Assembly (NCBI RefSeq): GCF_005887095.1
Contig: NZ_PNCI01000017.1
Coordinates: 124,001 to 188,000 of the forward strand
Direction of reading: 5' to 3'
Source: Pseudoalteromonas rubra
Lineage (GTDB): Bacteria > Pseudomonadota > Gammaproteobacteria > Enterobacterales > Alteromonadaceae
DNA: 64,000 nt
The notes under the pieces are model-generated. The model saw only the letters and a list, made by a program, of their open reading frames with translations. It was not told the origin of the DNA and did no database searches. Position numbers and translations under genes: made by a program. Shown piece after piece: positions 37,395 to 46,733 of the stretch; position 1 is the first letter of the stretch, and every line of letters begins with the position of its first letter.

Positions 37395-38732
37395 ATGACT
37401 GATTTAACACACAGATCTGATATTCGAATAAATGCTGCATACAGACAAACTTATGCGGTCTGGGAAATTACATTGAAATGCAATCTCGCCTGCAACCACT
37501 GTGGTTCGAGAGCAGGCGATGCAAGGGTTGATGAATTATCCACCAGTGAAGCACTGGATTTAGTCGCGCAGATGGCAGATCTGGGTATTAAAGAAGTCAC
37601 CCTAATCGGGGGCGAGGCATTTATGCGCCCCGACTGGTTACAAATTGCAGCAGAGATCACCAAAAAAGGCATGAAGGCAACCATGACAACGGGTGGCTAC
37701 GGGATTTCTCTCGGTACAGCTAAACGGATGAAGGAAGCGGGAATTGCGGCGGTCTCTTTGTCAATTGACGGGATGGAACGCAGCCACGACCTGCTCAGAG
37801 GCAAACAAGGCGCCTGGCAAAAGTGTTTTGAAACCATTGCACACCTGCGTGAAGCGGGGATCCCGGTTGGCTGTAACTCACAGGTAAATCGTGAGTCCAT
37901 TGCCGAACTTCCTTCCCTGTACGAAGAGTTACTCAAAGCAGGTATTTCCGCGTGGCAATTGGCTCTCACGGTCCCTATGGGAAATGCCGTCGAAAACTCG
38001 CATATCTTACTACAACCTTATGAACTCCTGGATGTGTTCCCGTTACTCGCCTACCTGTCCAAACGGGGTAACAGCGAGGGGATACGTGTACACATGGGTA
38101 ATAACATTGGTTATTTTGGGCCGTATGAGCGATTGCTGAAAGAGCCCATCGCATCCGAGGCAAAGTGGGCCTTCACCCGCGGCTGTAGCGCAGGTCAAAA
38201 TGCAATAGGCATTGAAGCCGATGGCAGCATCAAGGGTTGTCCATCACTACCAAGCGATCAATATACAGGTGGCAATATTCGCGACCGTAAGCTGCAGGAC
38301 ATTTACCAGAATAGTCCCGAGCTGCGCATCAACGACATCACTACACCCGAAGATGCCACCCGCCACCTGTGGGGCGAATGCAGCAGCTGTGAATTTGCCT
38401 CTGTATGCCGTGCAGGCTGTCACTGGACCGCTCATGTGTTTTTTGGCAAGCGCGGTAATAACCCCTATTGTCATCACAGAGCACTGAAAAAAGCAGCTAA
38501 GAATCAAAGAGAAAGGTTCTATGTTAAACAAGCTGCTCCTGGCAAGCCGTTCGACCATGGGGTCTTTGCGATACACGACGAGCTGTGTATTGTGAACGAA
38601 GATTCAGATCAGTTCCGCATTGATAACATGGCGATCCCTGCTCGCTGGCAAGAAGACGGACTGGATCTGCTCGCCCTTATTCATGAAGAAAAAGCCAGTG
38701 CGATTGAGAGTTATCGGTCATTGGTTAACTAA
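37395..38732 (+). CDS. Radical SAM/SPASM peptide maturase
   Basis: A 445-residue enzyme. The radical SAM cluster motif CNLACNHC gives Cys29, Cys33 and Cys36, followed by LIGGEAFMRPDW (SAM-binding GGE). The C-terminal SPASM domain carries further cysteines in RGCSAGQNAIGIEADGS, KGCPSLP, CSSCEFASVCRAGCHW and NPYCHH, enough for two auxiliary [4Fe-4S] clusters. Family members make C-S, C-C or C-O crosslinks or epimerise residues in ribosomal peptides. The start is too short to hold an N-terminal RiPP recognition domain. A TAGGGGCC site precedes the ATG. The immediate precursor gene upstream is the presumed substrate; which residues are changed cannot be told. Confidence 0.9.
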   Translation: MTDLTHRSDIRINAAYRQTYAVWEITLKCNLACNHCGSRAGDARVDELSTSEALDLVAQMADLGIKEVTLIGGEAFMRPDWLQIAAEITKKGMKATMTTGGYGISLGTAKRMKEAGIAAVSLSIDGMERSHDLLRGKQGAWQKCFETIAHLREAGIPVGCNSQVNRESIAELPSLYEELLKAGISAWQLALTVPMGNAVENSHILLQPYELLDVFPLLAYLSKRGNSEGIRVHMGNNIGYFGPYERLLKEPIASEAKWAFTRGCSAGQNAIGIEADGSIKGCPSLPSDQYTGGNIRDRKLQDIYQNSPELRINDITTPEDATRHLWGECSSCEFASVCRAGCHWTAHVFFGKRGNNPYCHHRALKKAAKNQRERFYVKQAAPGKPFDHGVFAIHDELCIVNEDSDQFRIDNMAIPARWQEDGLDLLALIHEEKASAIESYRSLVN

Positions 38733-38740
38733 AACTCACG

Positions 38741-38786
38741 TCACAGCGTTAAGGCGGCCTCAGACCAAAAGCAGGCCGCTCTGTGA
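38741..38786 (+). terminator. Long stem-loop after the radical SAM gene
   Basis: An inner 7-bp stem GCGGCCT/AGGCCGC (38754-38760 and 38773-38779) and an outer TCACAG/CTGTGA (38741-38746 and 38781-38786) stack into one hairpin nine bases after the stop. It lacks a T-run, so it may be a weak terminator or mRNA 3' end stabiliser. Confidence 0.5.
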
Positions 38787-39212
38787 GCCTATGGCAGTTA
38801 TCCAGTCAGTTTATAGCTGCTCAGTCAGCTTCTGAAATTTGATACTCGGCAGAGATACACTCGTACACCTCGGTAATCACCGGCTTGATGTGTACACTTT
38901 CCTGCCTTTTGTTAGGTGGTCGACACCAAGAATTACCGTGACGGTAATTACACAGAGTATCCACAACATCATTGATTTTTAGAACGGTTTTAGGTCAGTC
39001 TGCTCGTTGAGCTGTAGTTCATCAGGCTAATATTTTTGCACTGAGGTAAAAGTGTTCGTCTCATTTCCCCTCAAAGATTTGGACAGGTTGTCCACATAAA
39101 GTTTTGAGTGGATGTTAATATCATTTTTTGGAATAGTAAAAACTGCTCGAACAACCATGTTCACTGAATGCCGATTTTGAGTAATTGTATAAATAACTCT
39201 GAAACTAACTTA
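38787..39212. other. Non-coding stretch with one open minus-strand frame
   Basis: About 425 bases without a supported gene. On the minus strand 38821-38988 an open frame of ~55 codons reads TVLKINDVVDTLCNYRHG then HIKPVITEVYECISAEYQ, but it has neither ATG nor ribosome site and may be a gene remnant. A TGGACA-GGT-TGTCCA inverted repeat lies near 39080-39100. Confidence 0.35.
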
Positions 39213-39237
39213 CAAAAAAAGGCGCTCACCAAGCGCC
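39213..39237 (-). terminator. Terminator of the A+T-rich islet genes
   Basis: Read on the minus strand, GGCGCTT-GGTG-AGCGCC is followed by TTTTTTT. It lies about 40 bases past the TAA at 39279-39281 that ends the interrupted ankyrin-like frame, which supports that longer frame as the original gene. Confidence 0.82.
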
Positions 39238-39278
39238 AATTAAGAAGAGTTGGTTACTTTAATTTATTTCAACCATTC

Positions 39279-39782
39279 TTATTTAAAGGGCTTAACAATA
39301 TTAAAGCCACTTAAAAATTCCTTCGAGTACTTCCTGTAAATAACCTTAGCTTTATCACTATATAAAAGAGATGGATGTTTTTCTGATAAAAACTCAACCA
39401 CTGGGTAACTTTCTCTCCTTAAGGCATCACTTAAACAAGTCTAAAACACTACAGAATCTTTGAATATGTAGTAGCTTCTATTCAAGAGAATTTTCAACAT
39501 TTCTATCTCTCCATTAGAGCAAGACATAGAAATATGTGAATCATATTGCTCATCTGATATTCTATACCCAGTAGCATGCATTTTTTGCGATACAACATAA
39601 AAACCGAATGCTGTGACGCTTTCTAATATCCTAACCATCTCCTCATCGCTACATCTTTCACACTTATTTATATAGTTGATAAGCTGCTCTGAAGATGATG
39701 CTTCATATATAGCAAAATCAATAATTCTTCTTACATTATTCTCTTTTCCAATGGCCAAGTTTGAGAACATAAAAAACAGCAA
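39279..39782 (-). pseudogene. Amber-interrupted ankyrin-like gene
   Basis: A 168-codon frame with one in-frame TAG at 39441-39443. The first part (113 codons, LLFFMFSNLAIGKENN onward) ends IFKDSVVF; after the TAG the frame continues for 53 codons (TCLSDALRRESYPVVEFLSE, then KHPSLLYSDKAKVIYRKYSK) to TAA at 39279. NGEIEMLKILLNRSYYIF and YPVVEFLSEKHP have the look of ankyrin repeats flanking the stop. The start is uncertain: TTG at 39782 or ATG at 39770. The N-terminus may be a signal peptide. It is strikingly A+T-rich, suggesting transfer. A functional 113-residue protein is an alternative. Confidence 0.6.
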
Positions 39783-39829
39783 AGTTACAATTTTAAAAAA
39801 CCATTAATGTGTCCCATATTTCTTCCGAT

Positions 39830-40474
39830 TTACATCCGATGCTCTAAAACGTGCTTATTCCAATAGCTTTCATTCTGATTGCAAATGTCAGAAAGAATCC
39901 CTTTACCAATTGCTCCCTTGGCTATGAAGCTAGTTATCCTATAATTATTGATAAGAACACTATTAATATTTTTTGAAAAAAGTGATTTAGAACTGTTGAT
40001 AAATTTTATTATTAAAAAAAGAGTTCCATTATCGGCTTCATTAGAGTGTGATTCAACTACAAAGCAGTTTTCTGAAATCCGTAATCTGCTTTTTTCAGCA
40101 CCAGCATAGTCAAGATGCTCATAAATCGAACTAACCAAAATATCATATTCAAATCCCTTTTTATTATTTAACTTATACTTACGGATCATGGCTTCGTTTA
40201 TGAGCTCATAGGAGTCTCCCCTAATTTTTAGGGTTGAAACCTGCTTGTGTAACCCATCCACGTTTGATTTCTCAACGAAAGAGCTTAGTATAGAAGATTC
40301 ATAATCATATATAATCCCTTCATTTAATTTGCATTTTTCAGCATAGACATGCCCCCGGAACCCCCTCTGCTTGTACGAAACATCATAGAGGAGACCATCA
40401 CAAAGTTTATAATCGAATGCTTTTACAAAACCGCTTATAAACAGAAAAAAGATCAAAGTAAAATTATAAAACAC
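39830..40474 (-). CDS. Secreted protein of unknown function, A+T-rich
   Basis: A 214-residue protein with a clear signal peptide (MFYNFTLIFFLFISGFVKA) and a mature part with paired cysteines (LCDGLL, EKCKLNEG, ENCFVVES, DICNQNE) that could form disulfides in the periplasm or outside. No family is recognised. It is immediately upstream of the interrupted ankyrin-like gene (47 bases), on the same strand, and shares its low G+C, unlike the flanking parC and radical SAM genes. The two may have arrived as one transferred unit, perhaps a toxin-immunity-like pair, but that is inference. Confidence 0.7.
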   Translation of the reverse strand: MFYNFTLIFFLFISGFVKAFDYKLCDGLLYDVSYKQRGFRGHVYAEKCKLNEGIIYDYESSILSSFVEKSNVDGLHKQVSTLKIRGDSYELINEAMIRKYKLNNKKGFEYDILVSSIYEHLDYAGAEKSRLRISENCFVVESHSNEADNGTLFLIIKFINSSKSLFSKNINSVLINNYRITSFIAKGAIGKGILSDICNQNESYWNKHVLEHRM

Positions 40475-40625
40475 TACAACTTTCCTTCATCAAAGAAAAA
40501 CAGCCACTGTATAATCCTGGGCACGTGAAGAGGAGACCTCTGTCTGGTGATGAGTTTGATGTTCATGAGTACAGAGTGAAGAAAAGCAAGTGGACATCAT
40601 GCATGCACAATGCCCACTCGATATA

Positions 40626-42932
40626 TTAAGACTCGCTCGATGGCTGTTCGCTGTCGTCTGCTTCAGCGACGTCATTGCCATTGTGCTCAATCTCAAAACC
40701 ATCGACCCGTTGCAGGCCTCTGGGCAGCTTGTTACCGCGACGACCGCGTTCACCATAGTAGTGTTCCAGATCGCTGGGTTTAAGTGTGAGTTTGCGCTTG
40801 CCGGCATGTAAGGTTACAGCACAACCATCGGGTATTGCTGCGAGCACTTTTACAAACTCCTCGCGGGCCTGTACTTTGGCACTCGGGATAGAGATGATCT
40901 TGTTACCCTTACCTTTGGCCAGCTTAGGCAGATCGCGCAGCGGGAAGATCAGCATCCGGCCTTCGTTAGAAATGGCCATACACCGGTCGGTCGCCACATC
41001 ACCCACTGTGATGGGTGCCATCAGCTCAGCCCCTTTCGGGATGCTAACGAGCGCCTTACCGTTTTTATTTTTACTGACCAGGTCGTTAAACTCAGCAATA
41101 AAGCCGTAGCCGCCATCGGTGGCCATTAAATAAAGTGACTGCTCTTCACCCATCACCACATGTTCAAAGTTGGTGCCTGCGGCAAGGTTAAAGCGCCCCG
41201 TCATGGGCTCCCCCTGGCTACGTGCTGATGGCAGGCTGTGCGCATCGGTGGCAAATGCCCGACCAGAGCTGTCGAGGAACACCGCCGGCTGATTACTGCG
41301 GCCTTTGGCCGATGCCTTATAACTGTCTCCGGCGCGGTAATTGAGTCCTTCAGCATCAATATCATGACCTTTAGCAACCCGGGCCCAGCCTTTTTCAGAC
41401 AGCACCACAGTGACTGATTCTGACGGGATCAGATCTTTTTCGCTCAAAGCCTTAGCTTCAAGGCGTTCCACAACCGGTGAACGACGCTCATCTCCGTACA
41501 ATTCCGCGGCTTCGCGAATTTCTTTTTTCAGCAACGTCGACATTCTGCGCTCTGAGCCCAGCGTTTGCTCCAGCTTGTCACGCTCAGCGCTCAGCTCATC
41601 CTGCTCGCCCCGGATCTTCATTTCTTCAAGCTTCGCCAGGTGGCGCAGTTTTAAGTCTAAGATGGCTTCGGCTTGTTTATCCGACAGTCCAAAGCGGCTC
41701 ATCAGCTCGTCTTTGGGCTTGTCTTCGGTGCGGATGATTTCAATCACTTCGTCGATATTCAAAAAGGCGATCATTAAACCTTCAAGAATATGCAAACGCG
41801 CCAGCACCTTATCGAGGCGATACTGCAAGCGACGGCGCACCGTATCGCGACGGAACACCAGCCACTCGGCCAGGATAGAACGTAAGTCTTTAACCTGAGG
41901 ACGACCGTCCAGGCCAATCATGTTGAGGTTAACCCGATAGTTCTTTTCCAGATCTGTGGTGGCAAACAAGTGCGCCATCAGCGGCTCAACTTTCACCCGG
42001 TTAGAGCGCGGTACCACCACAATACGGGTTGGGTTTTCATGATCCGATTCATCGCGTAAATCAGCGACCATAGGCAACTTTTTAGCCGTCATCTGTGCCG
42101 CAATTTGCTCCAGCACCTTGGCACCGGATACCTGATGGGGCAACGCAGTGATCACTACCTCACCCTGATCTTCTTCATACACCGCACGCATTTTAATCGA
42201 GCCGCGTCCGGTGGTGTAAATCTTCTGGATCTCCGCTTTCGGTGTGATGATCTCGGCTTCAGTTGGATAGTCCGGCGCCTGCACCATCTCCAGCACTTCT
42301 TCCAGTGTGGTTTTCGGCTTGTCCAGCAAGGTACAGCAGGCTTCAGCCAGCTCGCGCACATTATGCGGTGGAATGTCTGTGGCCATACCTACGGCAATAC
42401 CGGTCACGCCATTAAGCAGGATATGCGGCAATCGTGCCGGCAGCACCATAGGCTCATTCATGGTGCCGTCAAAGTTCGGGATCCAGTCAACCGTGCCCTG
42501 GCCCAACTCTTTGAGTAGTACTTCTGAGAATTTAGACAAGCGCGCTTCGGTATAACGCATCGCAGCGAACGACTTAGGGTCGTCAGCCGCACCCCAGTTA
42601 CCCTGGCCATCTATCAGTGGGTAGCGGTAGGAGAATGGCTGCGCCATCAGCACCATAGCTTCGTAACAGGCACTGTCGCCGTGCGGGTGGTATTTACCCA
42701 GCACGTCACCCACAGTACGGGCAGACTTTTTATATTTGGCTGCGGCCGACAGGCCCAGCTCGCTCATGGCATACACAATACGCCGTTGTACTGGCTTGAG
42801 GCCGTCGCCAATGTGTGGCAGGGCCCGGTCCATGATCACATACATGGAGTAATTGAGATAGGCGTCTTCTGTGAAGCGGCCCATCGCCAGTTGTTCAATC
42901 CCCTGTAACGACAGGGTTTGCGGATCTGTCAT
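40626..42932 (-). CDS. parC: DNA topoisomerase IV subunit A
   Basis: The DNA-breaking subunit of topoisomerase IV, which decatenates daughter chromosomes. The 768-residue protein shows the winged-helix/tower core with catalytic Tyr127 in [14 protein letters not shown] and the quinolone-resistance segment [10 protein letters not shown], where Ser87 and Glu91 (equivalents of E. coli Ser80 and Glu84) keep the sensitive state. The C-terminal beta-pinwheel has [13 protein letters not shown] and [12 protein letters not shown] repeats. It follows parE by about 110 bases on the same strand. Confidence 0.97.
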   Translation of the reverse strand: MTDPQTLSLQGIEQLAMGRFTEDAYLNYSMYVIMDRALPHIGDGLKPVQRRIVYAMSELGLSAAAKYKKSARTVGDVLGKYHPHGDSACYEAMVLMAQPFSYRYPLIDGQGNWGAADDPKSFAAMRYTEARLSKFSEVLLKELGQGTVDWIPNFDGTMNEPMVLPARLPHILLNGVTGIAVGMATDIPPHNVRELAEACCTLLDKPKTTLEEVLEMVQAPDYPTEAEIITPKAEIQKIYTTGRGSIKMRAVYEEDQGEVVITALPHQVSGAKVLEQIAAQMTAKKLPMVADLRDESDHENPTRIVVVPRSNRVKVEPLMAHLFATTDLEKNYRVNLNMIGLDGRPQVKDLRSILAEWLVFRRDTVRRRLQYRLDKVLARLHILEGLMIAFLNIDEVIEIIRTEDKPKDELMSRFGLSDKQAEAILDLKLRHLAKLEEMKIRGEQDELSAERDKLEQTLGSERRMSTLLKKEIREAAELYGDERRSPVVERLEAKALSEKDLIPSESVTVVLSEKGWARVAKGHDIDAEGLNYRAGDSYKASAKGRSNQPAVFLDSSGRAFATDAHSLPSARSQGEPMTGRFNLAAGTNFEHVVMGEEQSLYLMATDGGYGFIAEFNDLVSKNKNGKALVSIPKGAELMAPITVGDVATDRCMAISNEGRMLIFPLRDLPKLAKGKGNKIISIPSAKVQAREEFVKVLAAIPDGCAVTLHAGKRKLTLKPSDLEHYYGERGRRGNKLPRGLQRVDGFEIEHNGNDVAEADDSEQPSSES

Positions 42933-43041
42933 GATACACCTTATTGTTTGTTGTACCGCACACGAGTTATCGCGTTGGCGTAATCATCCGAATTTAATAC
43001 TTGGTGGCACGCTTCATCGGCGCAGCACCATGGCAGCCAGC

Positions 43042-44931
43042 TTACACTTCTGCCTTATCACCATGTTGTTCCAGCCAGGTCTTTCTGTCGCCGGCACGTT
43101 TCTTAGCCAATAACATATCCATCACTTCCAGCGTTTCCTCTGGTTCATCCAGGGTCAGTTGCACCAGACGGCGGGTATTGGGATCCATGGTGGTTTCACG
43201 CAGCTGCATCGGGTTCATTTCACCCAATCCTTTAAAGCGCTGTACGTTTACTTTGCCGCGCTTTTTCTCAGCTTCAATGCGGTCTAAGATGCCGCGCTTT
43301 TCATCTTCATCCAGCGCGTAAAACACTTCTTTACCCACGTCGATTCGGAACAAAGGAGGCATTGCCACATACACATGACCACGACGCACCAGCTCAGGAA
43401 AGTGTTTAACGAACAAGGCGCACAACAAAGTAGCAATGTGCAGTCCGTCGGAGTCAGCATCGGCCAGAATACATACTTTGCCGTAGCGCAGCGCTGACAG
43501 ATCTTCGGAGTCAGGGTCTATACCTAAAGCCACAGAGATGTCGTGGACTTCCTGCGAAGCCAAAATCTGCCCGGAATCCACTTCCCAGGTATTCAGAATC
43601 TTACCACGCAGCGGCATGATGGCCTGAAACTCGCGGTCACGCGCTTGTTTGGCAGAGCCCCCCGCTGAGTCCCCTTCCACCAGGAACAGCTCCGAACGTT
43701 CGGTTTCTGAGCCAGAGCAATCGGTTAGCTTACCCGGTAATGCCGGGCCACTGGTGACCTTTTTACGCACCACTTTCTTGGCCGCACGCATACGTTTCTG
43801 GGCATTGCTGATACACAGTTCAGCCAATGCTTCGGCGGTGTCGGTGTGCTCATTCAGCCACAGGCTGAAAGCATCTTTGACAATCCCAGAAACAAAGGTG
43901 GCGCAAGAACGCGATGACAGTTTTTCTTTGGTCTGACCGGCAAATTGCGGATCCTGCATTTTCACCGACAACACATAACTACACTTGTCCCAGACATCAT
44001 CGGGGGTCAGCTTCACGCCACGTGGCAACAGGTTACGGAATTCACAAAATTCACGCATGGCTTCCAGCAGACCCTGACGCAAGCCATTGACATGTGTACC
44101 GCCCTGCGCGGTGGGAATAAGGTTCACATAACTTTCGGTGATCGACTCACCACCCTCTGGCAACCAATGTAATGCCCAGTCAACGCCTTCTGTTGAGCCA
44201 CTGAAGCTACCCACAAACGGGCTTTTCGGCAGTGTTTCATAGCCTTTCGCACTGTCTTTTAAGTAATCTTCCAGGCCTGATTCATAACACCATTCCTGCG
44301 TTTCTTTGGTTTGCTTGTTAATAAAGCGAATACGCAGACCCGGGCACAACACGGCTTTGGCTTTGAGCAGGTAGTTGAGCTTGCTGAGCGAGAAGTTGGC
44401 GGAATCAAAATAGCTGGGATCTGGCCAGAATTGCACTGAAGTACCGGTATTGCGTTTACCAACCGTGCCAGTCACTTCTAAGTCTTCGACTTTGTCGCCA
44501 TGTTCGAATGCCATCTGGTACACCTGGGCATCACGCTTAACCGTGATTTCAACCCGGGTTGATAAGGCGTTGACCACAGAGATCCCCACCCCGTGCAGAC
44601 CACCGGAAAATTGGTAGTTCTTATTTGAGAATTTGCCACCAGCGTGCAGTTTGGTCAGGATCAGCTCTACGCCGGGGATCCCCTCTTCGGGGTGAATATC
44701 AACCGGCATGCCACGCCCGTCGTCAATCACCTGGAGCGAATTGTCTTCATGCAGGATCACATCGATCTTGCTGGCATGGCCAGCCAGGGCCTCATCGACA
44801 CTGTTGTCTATTACTTCCTGACCCAAGTGATTGGGTCGTGTGGTGTCGGTATACATGCCAGGCCGGCGTTTCACCGGCTCCAGGCCATTCAACACCTCAA
44901 TGGCTTCGGCATTATAATTCTGCTGACTCAT
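43042..44931 (-). CDS. parE: DNA topoisomerase IV subunit B
   Basis: The ATPase subunit of topoisomerase IV. The GHKL ATPase is seen in EVIDNSVDEALAGHA and DDGRGMPVDIHPEEG, with TKLHAGGKF and GGLHGVG; the TOPRIM domain has ELFLVEGDSAGGSAKQARD and the acidic ILADADSDGLHI metal site. The 629-residue length is usual. Its start overlaps the yqiA stop by four bases, making it the last but one of nudF-yqiB-cpdA-yqiA-parE-parC. Confidence 0.97.
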   Translation of the reverse strand: MSQQNYNAEAIEVLNGLEPVKRRPGMYTDTTRPNHLGQEVIDNSVDEALAGHASKIDVILHEDNSLQVIDDGRGMPVDIHPEEGIPGVELILTKLHAGGKFSNKNYQFSGGLHGVGISVVNALSTRVEITVKRDAQVYQMAFEHGDKVEDLEVTGTVGKRNTGTSVQFWPDPSYFDSANFSLSKLNYLLKAKAVLCPGLRIRFINKQTKETQEWCYESGLEDYLKDSAKGYETLPKSPFVGSFSGSTEGVDWALHWLPEGGESITESYVNLIPTAQGGTHVNGLRQGLLEAMREFCEFRNLLPRGVKLTPDDVWDKCSYVLSVKMQDPQFAGQTKEKLSSRSCATFVSGIVKDAFSLWLNEHTDTAEALAELCISNAQKRMRAAKKVVRKKVTSGPALPGKLTDCSGSETERSELFLVEGDSAGGSAKQARDREFQAIMPLRGKILNTWEVDSGQILASQEVHDISVALGIDPDSEDLSALRYGKVCILADADSDGLHIATLLCALFVKHFPELVRRGHVYVAMPPLFRIDVGKEVFYALDEDEKRGILDRIEAEKKRGKVNVQRFKGLGEMNPMQLRETTMDPNTRRLVQLTLDEPEETLEVMDMLLAKKRAGDRKTWLEQHGDKAEV

Positions 44932-45524
44932 AATTGGATCTGATTTTCTTTGTTCGTGTTGGTGATTTCGAGAAACCTGACAAGGGTGTCAAAGTACCGC
45001 TCAAAACCAATAAAACTATGGTCCCCGCCAAACTCAATGCGACTGGGGCTGGCGCTGAAGTAGTTTACAGCCTGTTGATAGGGTAACACTTCATCGCCGC
45101 TTTGTTGTAGCAATAAAATATTTTCTGGTGAGTGCAGTGACTCAACGTAGAGCTGACGCAGAGTTTCAACATGTTGGTGCGTCAACGTGTAATGCTGTTG
45201 CTGGTAGGGATTATACTGAGGTCCAAGATAGTCATGCAATAGTTCAAATGGCCTGACCGCTGGATTGACAACCACAGCGCGTACACCATGGCGTTGCGAC
45301 AAATAAGTCGCATAAAACCCACCCAATGAACTGCCGATCAGCGCAGTGTCTTTGTCTATCAATTGCTCCAGCTGGAGCATTGCTATCGCCGGGTCGTAAT
45401 GTAAGCGGGGTGTGAGGTACGTGCAGTCTATCGGCTGCTGAGCAAGCCACTGGCCTAATTGTTGTGCCTTAAAGGATTGCTCCGAGCTGTTGAAGCCATG
45501 AATGTAGATTAATTTGCGAGCCAT
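44928..45524 (-). CDS. yqiA: YqiA family esterase
   Basis: A 198-residue cytosolic alpha/beta-hydrolase of the YqiA family, able to cleave short acyl esters. It opens MARKLIYIHGFNSSEQSFKA and has the nucleophile elbow DTALIGSSLGGFYATYLSQ with the catalytic His near the C-terminus (GGDHSFIGFERY). It overlaps both neighbours (16 bases with cpdA, four with parE), the classical arrangement of the E. coli parE operon. Confidence 0.93.
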   Translation of the reverse strand: MARKLIYIHGFNSSEQSFKAQQLGQWLAQQPIDCTYLTPRLHYDPAIAMLQLEQLIDKDTALIGSSLGGFYATYLSQRHGVRAVVVNPAVRPFELLHDYLGPQYNPYQQQHYTLTHQHVETLRQLYVESLHSPENILLLQQSGDEVLPYQQAVNYFSASPSRIEFGGDHSFIGFERYFDTLVRFLEITNTNKENQIQL

Positions 45525-46282
45525 TTGACCTCAGTGTGCAGACCTTGTGCAGTCCAGTGGACCAACCGATAAGCTGGGCCTGTATTATGCTGCAGCCATT
45601 GCATCGAATGCTTAGTGAACTGAATAGATGTGGCAGGCGTGGCATAAACAGGTAAACCTCGGTACTGCTGTGAATAGGCATTATGTACGTGACCATGAAT
45701 GAGTGCCTCAACACGCTTACTGTTTACCAGTGTATTGAGCAGCTGAGGGCCGTTTTCCAGCATATGTTTATCCAGATAGCCATCAATCGGGATTGGATGA
45801 TGATGGCAAAATGCCAATACCGGCCGTGTTGCGTCGCACAGCACAGCCTCCAGCTCTGTCAGGTGCGTATTATCGCACCAGCCTGCGGGTGTCGGCCCCT
45901 TGCTGTTAAGTAACACAATATCACCCTGCTCGCACTGCAAGTGCTTAGCGGCACTGATCTGTCCTTCGCTGATCTGGGCCAGCAAAGCAAGATCATCATG
46001 ATTGCCAGGCACCCAAAAGAGTGGGCAATCGAGCGCTGATTGCGCCAGCAACTCTGCAAACAATGCATATGAGGCGCTACTGTGATCCTGAGTTAAGTCG
46101 CCACCAAATACCACGCCATCGAGCTGCTCGCCAGCCAGGGCATCAAGCACCCTGCTAAAATGCGCCGCCGTGTTGACCTCAAAATAGCATCCCTCACGAG
46201 TCCCGAACAGGTGGCTGTCTGTGATATGTGCCAGACGTAATTCAGCACCGCTGAACTGATGTGACTGCTCAAACCAGGCCAT
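45509..46282 (-). CDS. cpdA: 3',5'-cyclic-AMP phosphodiesterase
   Basis: A class-III metallophosphoesterase that hydrolyses cAMP. Metal-binding motifs are AHITDSHLFG (DxH), VFGGDLTQD (GDxxxD), VPGNHDD (GNHD) and IHGHVHNAY (GHxH). I used the ATG at 46282 (MAWFEQSH); another at 46291 is possible. Both starts lie within the end of the yqiB frame, so the genes overlap by about 14-23 bases. Expression would be tied to nudF-yqiB. Confidence 0.93.
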   Translation of the reverse strand: MAWFEQSHQFSGAELRLAHITDSHLFGTREGCYFEVNTAAHFSRVLDALAGEQLDGVVFGGDLTQDHSSASYALFAELLAQSALDCPLFWVPGNHDDLALLAQISEGQISAAKHLQCEQGDIVLLNSKGPTPAGWCDNTHLTELEAVLCDATRPVLAFCHHHPIPIDGYLDKHMLENGPQLLNTLVNSKRVEALIHGHVHNAYSQQYRGLPVYATPATSIQFTKHSMQWLQHNTGPAYRLVHWTAQGLHTEVKWLAN

Positions 46283-46709
46283 TATTGACATCCCAGTTGA
46301 GTGGTACCCGGCCACTTTCCAGACAGGCCATTAACCAGTCCGCTAAAAACGCATTGAGCTGATATTTTTCGTCTTTATGGTGCATGTCTGGATTAGGATA
46401 GCGATAGGACGGTTTAATGCGCTGATGAAAGTCGTGGTGGATCACTTCTGCCACTTTGGCATCGTGGTATAAGCGCACAGATAAAGCAAAATCATCCAGA
46501 TGGGCGCTGATCTGTTGTTTCTGCACCACAGCAATATCTGTGGTGTAACGGGCAATGCCGTCAACGCGGATTTGGTAACTGGCTGCGCCGAGGTGTACTT
46601 CACGGCTGCTACCTACGCTTTCTTCAGGAAGCAGTTTTAGCGCCCGCAGATAGTTGCGTTCGCATAAAGTTATGTATTTGGGTAATGACTGGATGTACTC
46701 TTTTTGCAT
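46269..46709 (-). CDS. yqiB: DUF1249 family protein YqiB
   Basis: A 146-residue protein of the conserved DUF1249 family, whose molecular function is not established. The YLRALKLLPEESVGSSRE and HHDFHQRIKPSYRYPNPDMH blocks are characteristic. It lies between nudF (24 bases upstream) and cpdA (overlapping), as in enteric and vibrio genomes. Confidence 0.9.
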   Translation of the reverse strand: MQKEYIQSLPKYITLCERNYLRALKLLPEESVGSSREVHLGAASYQIRVDGIARYTTDIAVVQKQQISAHLDDFALSVRLYHDAKVAEVIHHDFHQRIKPSYRYPNPDMHHKDEKYQLNAFLADWLMACLESGRVPLNWDVNNGLV

Positions 46710-46733
46710 AACCGCTGATCAAACGACCTCATT

